From NCBI GenBank assembly GCA_049999765.1, contig JBNGIQ010005727.1, positions 1 to 28,197 of the forward strand: DNA of 28,197 nucleotides, written 5' to 3'. This stretch comes from Phaeoceros laevis (taxonomy: Eukaryota; Anthocerotophyta; Anthocerotopsida; Notothyladales). Made by a program: the position numbers and the translations under genes. Shown here piece by piece: positions 20,493-28,197 of this stretch (position 1 is the first letter of the stretch; each line of letters opens with the position of its first letter). A model generated the notes under the pieces. The model was not told the DNA's origin, ran no database searches, and saw only the letters and a list, made by a program, of their open reading frames with translations.

Positions 20493-21461
20493 TTGCCAGG
20501 GACATTAGGATCTCAGCCTACCAAATGTATCGATGTCATTTACTGGAATGCAAACGGGTACAAGGAGGAGAAGGTTGTACCTTTGCTAGTTGAGTACCCA
20601 GAACATGACATAGTTATTTTGACAGAAACAAAGGAGACAATCGCTAATCAAATTGATCAGTTGCCAGGCTATGTCTGGACCACCTTGTTTGCATTCGTTC
20701 CAGCACATAGGATGCCGTCCAGAAGAACAGCATCCGGGGGGATTGCAATTTTGTGCAAACCCCACATAGCATCCAATGTCGCGGTCTGGAAATGAAATCA
20801 TGATGCTCATTACATTTGGTTGAAAATCTCCTCTCAAAGTAACATGTAAATACTTTTTCTAGGCTGTTCCTACGTCCCGCCCTCCAGCAGTACCTCATTC
20901 CGGCACAAATCAGTGAATTCCGAGGATAGGCTCTTAGACATTGAGCAGGATATGCTGGAACTTGAGGCACAAAGCCATAGCACGATGGTCTACTTCATAG
21001 GTGATATCAACATTAGAACGGCACAACGACAGAGCTTCCCATCTACCATGACAGATCCGCATTATGTTAAAGAAGGTAATTTGCCGAGGCAGTCACAAGA
21101 TGGTCAGCACTCAGGCCGTAGGGCAACCCTACTATTGAACATGCTCCGTTGGAGGAACATGGTCATCATGAACGACACACCCAATTTTCCACAATCTCAG
21201 GGGTTCACATTCAGAGCACGACGGAAGGTGACGCAAGGCTCAAAACGGGTATGCAAGCCCAAGTATGGTCTCAGACAAAGTACTGTGGGTTTACTGATTT
21301 TTCATCTCCAAGCAATTGACAATCTGCAAGGATTCAGGATACTCCCTCAAAGGCCTGATTCGGATCATATGCCATTGTATGTCAAGATCAGCCTGCCAGG
21401 ATTTGATCTCCCAGCTGAAACCAAACTCCTGACCCTAGGCCGTTCTATGTGCTTCGCATGA
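20493..21461 (+). pseudogene. LINE ORF2, APE-type endonuclease domain
   Basis: The usual residues of the exonuclease/endonuclease/phosphatase fold are visible in order. They are WNANG (about 20541), TETK (about 20621), SGGIAIL, a Y-PP block (SYVPPSSS, about 20868), GDIN (about 21000) and SDHMPL (about 21360). The domain nicks target DNA to prime reverse transcription. Two in-frame stops (TGA 20793, TAA 20847) break it between the GGIAI and YVPP blocks. The real ORF2 start is unclear. The preceding frame also lacks a good ATG and is closed by TAG at 20484. Confidence 0.8.
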
Positions 21462-23067
21462 AAGGCGAAATTGGCTTTAGGCAGGATATGGAAACACAAA
21501 TGTTCAAATTCCTGGACAAGCATAGAAACTCTACCCTGCAAGACAAAGTTAGTTCTTTGCAACTTATGTTTTTGGATTCTTTGCACAAACATGGCACAAA
21601 GATCACTCCTGGCAGAAACAGCAAGGGAATGCAGGGACGCCTTTGGCACGATGCAGAGGGCCAGAAATTGCAAATGCAGCTCCAACTCATGCTTAATGAT
21701 CATTCATCAAATGAAGTTCTGTCGAAACCTGAATATCAGGAACTGTCCAACCTGTATGCACGCATGAAAAGAGCCAAACTTAGGGAATTCCAGCATAAGC
21801 AACAAAATCAGGCTATTGAGGACATTAAACGCAATCCCAAAGCGTTCTTCAACCTCATTAAGAGTAGAGGAGCAGCTCCATCCCAGATATCTTTGCAAGA
21901 CTGGGAATGTCACGGAAGGCAACTATTTCAGTCTACACTTCCAGTACATACGCAGCCATTGGTTTTATTACCACAAATCTCAGAGCATTCAATCTTCAAG
22001 CCGACCCACATTCTCCAGGCCATACGTTGCCTTCGCATCGGAAAGGCTCCTGACAAGTATGGCTTACGGATGGAGTACTTCAAAATGATCAAAGACACTG
22101 AGATGCCCAAGGTATTGGCCTGAGTTTTCAACGAAATTGTTAGGACAGGTTCATTTCCAGTCTCATGGGGAGCCTCAGATATTCACCCGCTTCATAAAGC
22201 AGGCAAGCTCACAGATCCTGACAATTTCAGGTATATAACCCTGAATACCATGTTTTACAAGGTATATGCATCAGCCATCAATATTCTTGTTAGTCCATAC
22301 ATTCAAAATGTGGATCAAATGTTTCAGGCCGGCTTTTGAAAATCGTACAGCTGTCTTTATCATCTGTTTACGCTTCGTGCTGTTATTGAAGAAGCTAAAC
22401 ACTCCGGGCAAAAGTTGTATGCTTGCTTCATTGACTTCAGAAAAGCCTTTGATCTCATCCCTAGGGCAAAATTATGGGACGCATTTCTGCAACCAGGATT
22501 CCCCACTGATCTGGTAAGAGCCATACAGCTCATGTATCAATATACACAGCTCACAGTATGCACGGAACATGGAAGAACAACACCTTTTTCTAGCAATATG
22601 GGTCTTCGCCAAGGTTGTTCCCAGTCGCCAACATCCTTTGCATTGTATCTCCAGAGATTGCAAAAACTATTTGCAGAATTGGGCAATGAAATAGATGCTC
22701 CACTTCTCCTTACTGTCGCTGTTGCTATGCTCTTGTTTGCGGATGATCTGGTATTACTATCTTTATCACCAGCAGGGTTGCAGTGCCAACTTGATCATCT
22801 GCACAAATTTTGTCAAGACTCAGATCTACAACTCAACCTGGCCAAAACAGCAATCCTCGTCTTCAACGATGCTGCAGAACTATCTCAACACACATTCCTA
22901 TGGGCAGGCCAGAGTATACAACTTTCGGACATCTATAAATACCTAGGCATGATGCTATTCACCCACAAGAAAATCCATATGGCAAGCCAGGCTCGCATAG
23001 ATGTAGCTATGAATGCTTCCATTGATATTCACTCAAAGGCATTGAATCGGCACTTCCTCCACACCGT
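21449..23067 (+). pseudogene. LINE ORF2, reverse transcriptase domain
   Basis: One frame, shifted relative to the endonuclease, with only two in-frame TGA stops (22121-22123 and about 22337). RT landmarks in order are GKAPDKYGLRMEYF (about 22040), RYITLNTMFYKVYA, FIDFRKAFD (motif A, about 22428), GLRQGCSQSP (motif B, about 22603), FADDLVLLS (motif C, about 22736), LNLAKTAILVF (motif D) and YKYLGMMLF. All catalytic aspartates are present. The frame ends in the T4 insertion. The second TGA follows QAGF, where LINEs usually have a basic residue. Confidence 0.88.
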
Positions 23068-23096
23068 CAACCTCCTCAAATAGACACACACACCGT
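23060..23096. repeat. 8-bp direct repeats around T4
   Basis: CACACCGT lies at 23060-23067 and 23089-23096, one on each side of T4. Deleting one 29-bp period would bring the upstream and downstream LINE frames into register. This identifies the repeat as a target-site duplication. Confidence 0.8.
23068..23088 (+). mobile_element. Element T, copy 4 (T4), 21-nt remnant insertion
   Basis: The insert is CAACCTCCTCAAATAGACA plus CA, which is only the 3' terminus of element T. It is flanked by an 8-bp duplication, as for a severely 5'-truncated retrotransposition. It ends the LINE RT frame with a TAG. Confidence 0.7.
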
Positions 23097-24306
23097 ACCT
23101 ATGATTACATTTTACAAGCAGTGCATCTTGCCAAAGTTGCTCTATGCAGCCCCCATATGGGCAGTGGGGTGCCCAAAGTCAGGATGGGAAGAGCTTGAAA
23201 GAATACAAAGACAATTCTTCAAACGCCACTTTAGCATTTCGCAATCCACATGCTCAGCAACGTTGTTAGCTGAGTTGGGTTTATGCCCGGTTGAAATTGA
23301 GGCATTAGTCCTCACAGCGCAATTCCTGCAGCAGGTCACACAGTTATCAGGTGCAAGGCTCCCTTTTATGGCCTTACAAACCTTTACATATCTGGCAAAT
23401 ACTCATAAGCAAGGCTGGCTGTGTGAATGGCGTCAATGGCTCAAGAAATGGGGCCTCGAAGACTATACACTATATCAACTGACACCTCAGCTCATCTGCC
23501 AAGCATATCTTACCCAAGTCTGGAAGTCTCAGGCCCAGTCACCGTTACAGCAACACTATGCCTCCTCAGTCAATACCAGAATAGATCTCACTCTCCAAGA
23601 TTATCTTCAAGCACCTCTACCATTCTCCCATGTCCAATCTTATCTCCAGTTGCGCCTCCAGGTCACTCTTTGGTCTAATAGCTATCGATGGGCACAGCAA
23701 ACAGGAAATCTCCTTCCACCATGTCCTCTTTGTCAAGTCCAAGTTGCAGATATAGAACACCACATGGTTTTCACTTGTCCTCTTACTGAAGTCATAAGAT
23801 TGAAACAATCCTATAGACCTTTACTACAGCAAGGGACATTGCTATCCTTATTTTCATATAGACCAACCAGTTTAGCAGCCTCATTTTCACATGATTTACT
23901 ACACCATATTCAGCATACAGATCCAGTCCTTCAGCTATCCTCTACAGACTCTGATCAAGAGGTCCAAACCACACATAGTTCACCTACCGACAGCATGGCC
24001 TCCGACGAGGACTGCAGTAAAGACTTGGATTCTACGGATGATGAATCCTCACGCCAGCAAGATATAGATTTCACTTGTCCTAGAGGATCGCGCAGACAAC
24101 ACGGTCCCTTCATATGCAGCTTAGAAATCGGTCAGCTCCGCAGGTCAACACTCCAGCAAGTACTAGTATGGTCTGCAAATAGCTATCTTTTTTGTTATTT
24201 CAAACAGACTAGTTACGAAGTGTATTTTTCATCAAACTCCACATTTACGATACCTGTTTCTCCGTCCAAATTGACGACAGCACAGGCGAAACCAACAGTA
24301 TATTAG
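23097..24306 (+). pseudogene. LINE ORF2, C-terminal part with zinc knuckle
   Basis: Open for about 400 codons. It starts inside the post-RT thumb region (KQCILPKLLYAAPIWAVG), so the ATG at 23101 is internal and not a real start. It continues with RIQRQFFKR and LAELGLCPVEIEALV, blocks typical of the region after a LINE RT. A CCHC-type knuckle CPLC...DIEHH...C lies at about residues 208-226. A Ser/Asp/Glu-rich acidic stretch (about 23940-24065) precedes the end, which is unusual for this position. It stops at TAG 24304-24306. It is the best-preserved part of the element. Confidence 0.75.
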
Positions 24307-25286
24307 GCTCACCATACATTTAAGACAGAACATACGAAGTCAATAATACACCAAGTTTCAGTCGGCTAGCAAAATTCATACGCCTTGCCAAGTTCCATCA
24401 CCTACAACCACCCTGTCCAATGCTCAAAAAATTGTAAACAACATGAACTACGAAAGCAAAAATATACTGCAAAAGACACCTATGCTTGTTTGGATAAATA
24501 AACAGTTTGGAGTGCATAAAAATGGAAAGGACAGAACGAGCACAGGTTCCAGCCGTCTAGAATGCCTTAGAGTGAATAATCTTGCAAACACCTGACACCT
24601 CTAGATGGAAGCAGCTGTGCCACGAACATCTCTTGGTGTCCTGTCCAAACCAACATCGTCGGTCCGACCATCCAGGTTTTCCAACAAATTAATAGAACAG
24701 CTCCTCACCTTGCTGCCAATAACCTTGCGCATTCATCCCAAGATTGCAGGAGAGACATCGTTGCTAGTTAGTACATCCACAATTGGGCCAGCAAGGGCCA
24801 GCACCCAGCTACAATAGTTGCTCGAGACGAATACTGTCTGTACAATGAGCTGCGTACCTTGATCACAGCCAAAACCAAGTGTGCATGAAAGAACGTCATC
24901 AGCGAATACCTCCGGGTCGCACCTCCAGCAGAAACCATGCACACACCGATCTCACCCGTAAGCAGTAACCCATCGCCACGCATCTCGAGCAAATTCACAC
25001 CACAGCTTCTTTTAGCTTCGCCCTCCCCAAGACATACTTACTTCAAAGGATTTGACCCTAATTATACACCACGTCACATTCAACTCGTAACTTAACAACA
25101 TAACGACCCTACATGAGTTTCATTACTCAGTGTCATTGCCCAAACAACTAAACATTACCTTTTGAAACTTACCACATTAGAAATCACTCCCATTCCAAAC
25201 CCATTTTCCCATTTATTTTGATAGTTTTTTGCTTCTTCCTGGATTTTTGCAAGCCAACCACAGCAGCTCTCACACCTACTTAATGG
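24307..25286. other. Stretch without a recognised gene, 3' of the LINE
   Basis: The plus strand is rich in C, A and T. AATAAA-like words occur near 24496. The LINE 3' UTR probably occupies the first part, but no terminal repeat or poly-A marks its end. Short frames such as plus 24605-24817 carry no recognised motif. Confidence 0.5.
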
Positions 25287-25386
25287 NNNNNNNNNNNNNN
25301 NNNNNNNNNNNNNNNNNNNNNNNNNNNNNNNNNNNNNNNNNNNNNNNNNNNNNNNNNNNNNNNNNNNNNNNNNNNNNNNNNNNNNN
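25287..25386. other. Scaffold gap, 100 N
   Basis: Exactly 100 N. The round number indicates a gap of unknown size. The right edge falls inside element T5. Confidence 0.99.
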
Positions 25387-25431
25387 CCCTACATGGGACC
25401 GATAACCTCCTCAAACAATATACACACACAA
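25387..25431 (+). mobile_element. Element T, copy 5 (T5), 5' part lost in the gap
   Basis: Begins at the gap with CCCTACATGGGACCG, continues ATAACCTCCTCAAAC, and ends in a short CA-rich tail. It matches the 3' end of T1 to T3. Confidence 0.75.
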
Positions 25432-26483
25432 CGCAACAGGTAAAAATTTTACTTTCTGACAGTTGATACGAAAAATCGTTGCTATGCCGCCTAAAGCAAT
25501 TTTAGGGTGTTTATTTTAGGCATCTGCGTGGGTTACGTGGCTCTACTTCGTGGACTGCAGAGTTCCAGCGATTGCTGGGGTTGGCAAACATTTATGACCT
25601 GCTATTCCACTTGGCTGTCAACTACCGTCAGCCTGCCACCTCCAAGCTCCTTACCGAAATAATGGAGCCAGTTTTGGCATGCAGTTATGGAGCAGCCGAC
25701 TTTGGAAGCATCTTCCAGAAAAGTCCCGTTGTTTCTTCCCAACAGTCTAATATCCTACTGCCGCCAATTCCTTTTTACCTATTCCCTACCTGCTTTCCCG
25801 AGCATATCTCTACCTCTATACCCCCCATCTTTCTATCTTTCTATCTCTAGCTATGCCTATATCTAAAGCCCTGCACAAGGTCGTAACACCCATTTGTCAT
25901 TTCAGCCTGCGCACAGAAACTCTCCTTCTCCAGTCTATCTGCTTGCCTCGCCCTACCTAGTTTTCTTCAAACATGAACTCTGTTCGTTTCATACCTGTTC
26001 TCTAGCTTGCTGCTAGCCCAGCCCTGCCATTCCCCCTACCCTCTTTTCCCCCGTTTTTGCTATCTCTGCCCCTGCTCTGTTCAGTACATACATCGCCCCT
26101 TCTCTGAGCTCATTTTCATACAGTAATCAGCCAACTTTGACTGTCACTGCTCACTTTATCCAAAGCCTACACTGTACCACAAGTGTTAGTGTCAAGTACA
26201 ATGGCAGCTAGCCCTTCGCAGCAACAGGTCAGACTGATCAGCAATTTGGGTTTTTTTGCCCACCTGAAGTCTTGTATGAGTTTTTGCTATTTGGAATACA
26301 CAGTGCTTCGTTTCTCGTTGCTTGTCAAGTCAATTTTGGCTTGGTCTGCTTGCAGCACTGGTTGATGTCTTCTAGTCGTGTCATACAGCCGTGTTTCCTT
26401 TTGCTATAAGGGTCCTTCTCTAGCCCTATTACAATATTGCGGTTCTGACTTCCTCCTGTTGAGTCTTTTTATTAAAGTGTCGA

Positions 26484-26586
26484 TGCACAGACCCTGCAGC
26501 CTTGGATCTGCCAATGGACCACCAGAAATCCAAGCCGTGAAGTTTCTTTGGCATTGATGAAGGGGAAACAGAGGCTTATTCTTACC
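26484..26586 (-). repeat. Conserved core, copy 5 (minus strand)
   Basis: Minus strand starts GGTAAGAATAAGCCTC and keeps CCCCTTCATCAATGCC, AAAGAAAC, GCTTGGATTTCTGG and TTGGCAGATCCAAGG. It aligns without gaps to copies 3 and 4. In the GGT frame it reads GKNKPLFPLHQCQRN, then AWISGGPLADPR. Upstream, GCGCTTATATGG resembles copy 3. Confidence 0.75.
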
Positions 26587-27407
26587 ATATAAGCGCCTGC
26601 TTCGTTCTGAGAGCTGTTTTGGAAGGGTGGATGGTGATCACCCTTACTAGACATGCTCGCGTATCATGTCCTTGAGACAGCATTGTTTTCTTAGCTTGGT
26701 AGACTGTATTTCTGCACGGTTAGAAGGCATTTAAGCATCAGATACAGCTTTCTAGCTATATTCTCATGTCTTACATAGCCTACAGCAATGACAAAGGTAG
26801 AAATACCTGACTGTGGATGACTGGTTTTGGTGAAACTTCTTATGCTGCAATTTTCAGATTGCAAATTTCAGTTTCTACACTGCAATTCGTCTTTTGGGCT
26901 CTGCCAGCTTTGCACCTGTGAAATGTTCATTGTCTATGCTTTTATGGGAGTACCCAGCAGTCCACCATTGTCCAGTAACTGCCTTGCACAAACTGTGCAC
27001 CTGCACACACGATGCAGGATCAACTAAAATGCAAAAGCTTGCATCTTTGCTACGTAGCAGCAAGTTTCCTGTTACTCGGGCTAAGGCACGTCAGGGCTCA
27101 TGCTATACCCCAGTACTATGCTGGTTACTAGCAGCTCGCCCTCATATCGCCAGTTCCTGGCTACAAATCCAGATCTGCGACATCCTCCGTTGGAAAACAG
27201 CTTATGTTTAAACGTCTTTCTGAAAAAGCGTTATGTTTGCAAATTTTTTGCAAACACGTCAACACCAAGGGGCTGCAGGCATCACGTACCTCGTCTTGGT
27301 CTCCTCCACTCATGGCTTTGACAATTGTCAACTGCACGAGTCCTCCTCGAGGGGCAATGCCATACTGCCTATGTCTTACGTCTTTTTTTTGTAACACATA
27401 TGTATGT

Positions 27408-27450
27408 CAGGGGAACACACCATATTCTTTGGGGTGTGTGTGTGTGTCTA
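27408..27450. repeat. CA/GT microsatellite pair at the head of U6
   Basis: AACACACC and GGGGTGTGTGTGTG flank ATATTCTTT and can pair. On the minus strand it matches 9090-9120. Confidence 0.7.
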
Positions 27451-28029
27451 AATGTTGTTTGTGATGTCTATTTACTTTGATGGACATAGAAACCAGAAGT
27501 GCGAATGTTCTACGATCTGGAAATACAAGTATACAAGACAAACATGGTATGTGTAAGGTATGCTAAGCTTTTTTAGCAAATACATACGTATTTGACTATG
27601 ACTACAAAACTTATCTACTTGCCTTCTATTATTTTAGCCTTTCGTGACTCATACTCGTACAGCAAACTACTTCACTGGCAGATATAACGTTTGTGGCATA
27701 CAGAGAAGATACTCTGCGGCAGCAGACATTGCTGAGAAGGCCACCTACCTGACATGACGGCCATACAGCTACTCTAGTCCCGGATCTTAAGGGTCAACAA
27801 AGTTTTTTATCAAAGATAGCCACTTGATGGAGGTTGGCAGTCATGAGTGGTGGCTGTCCAATCCCCTATACGCAGTTGGCCATTATCTATTGGTAAAAAA
27901 AACTTAGCCTTGGGATACAGCAAGCCAGGTCATCCAGGTACTTAATGTGAGCAGGCCACTATCAAAGAATAGCATGCTCTGAGTCATTGCCACCATTGCC
28001 AAGTGGCAGTCTACATTAAATAAGCCATC
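27451..28029. other. Stretch without a recognised gene
   Basis: AT-rich and without long frames or clear repeats on either strand. It lies between inverted units U6 and U7. Confidence 0.5.
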
Positions 28030-28197
28030 TGTTTTTGGTAGAACATGAAAAATGCAGGACAGAAAAGATCCTACCTGATCACACTTTTGCCGCCAAGCCA
28101 TGTTTTTTCTCTCGTCCTCACCCTCCATTTTCCCTCCTCTCTTTCTGCATCCCATCTCTCTGAACACACTTCTATCCGGTAGACCCTTATTTAAACG
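28030..28197 (-). repeat. Array unit U7, inverted, only its end in the window
   Basis: On the minus strand a purine-rich tract (28170-28115) is followed by GGCGGCAAAA and AGGTAGGATCTTT, then CTGCATTTTTCATG (down to about 28030). This matches 8437-8500, the end of U1 (GGCGGCAAAA, TAGTAAGATCTTT, CTGCATTGTTTCTG). Confidence 0.5.

Larger units (their letters stand above)
19032..24306 (+). mobile_element. LINE (non-LTR retrotransposon), decayed
   Basis: Domains run in order: coiled-coil and RNA-binding-like ORF1, APE-type endonuclease, reverse transcriptase, C-terminal zinc knuckle. The frame is constant from 19032 to about 21455, shifts once, is constant to 23067, and shifts again at the T4 insertion. 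Both termini are uncertain. No poly-A tail is obvious after 24306. The clade cannot be fixed by eye; the endonuclease plus CCHC arrangement fits L1-like and related algal or plant lineages. Confidence 0.85.
25740..27450 (-). repeat. Array unit U6, inverted orientation
   Basis: On the minus strand it starts at the (CA)n pair 27450-27408 followed by CCAAAGAATATGGTGTGTTC, the counterpart of 9090 in U2. The core lies at 26586-26484. The tract at 26150-25740 is strongly pyrimidine-rich on plus, therefore purine-rich on minus, as expected after a core. Order and spacing match the plus-strand units. Confidence 0.5.

Noticed and set aside
19647-22340. Alternative genetic code (TAA/TAG read as Gln) to explain in-frame stops
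   Set aside because: TGA also interrupts the frames, and TAG seems to be the natural end of ORF1 in both RT-element copies and of the LINE ORF2. Decay explains all of them.

Overview
The window looks like repeat-dominated nuclear DNA of a eukaryote. I find no operons, no long clean gene and no rRNA or tRNA gene. I see many (CA)n-type microsatellites, a 100-N scaffold gap (25287-25386), decayed retroelements that interrupt one another, short direct repeats flanking insertions, and at least one GT...AG interval resembling an intron. The species cannot be named from sequence alone. The mix of element types would suit an alga, an early plant-lineage genome or another protist, but this is only a guess.

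Left (about 1.4-6.6 kb, minus strand): two diverged copies of one retroelement family. It has a gag-like ORF1 and an ORF2 carrying a reverse transcriptase of the QxGIPMG / YIDD type, closest in style to Penelope-like elements. Copy B (3060-6540) has ORF1 plus most of ORF2. Copy A (1459-3065) is a fragment abutting it, so the reading runs from the RT thumb of B directly into ORF1 of A. In both copies ORF1 and ORF2 overlap by the same 7 nt.

Middle (6.6-16.2 kb, plus strand): no recognisable protein gene. The stretch is a degenerate head-to-tail array of about five units. Each carries a conserved core of about 100 bp that starts GGTAAG or GGTGAG, followed by a purine-rich tract; some also start at a CA microsatellite and end in a short conserved segment. 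Two further units, one of them partial, lie in the opposite orientation at 25.7-28.2 kb.

Right-centre (19.0-24.3 kb, plus strand): one decayed LINE (non-LTR retrotransposon) with a coiled-coil and RNA-binding-like ORF1, an APE-type endonuclease, a reverse transcriptase and a C-terminal zinc knuckle. It is broken by stops, one frameshift, an intron-like 135-nt interval and a 21-nt insertion.

A fifth theme ties the window together. A short element family, here called T, ends in CCTCCTCAAA plus a CA-rich tail. It occurs five times (1148-1438, 3117-3212, 17027-17310 minus, 23068-23088, 25387-25431). Its copies interrupt or truncate the RT elements and the LINE, and one sits at the scaffold gap. 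Also present are a near-perfect 30-bp-stem hairpin at 18011-18084 and two perfect short palindromes near the left end.
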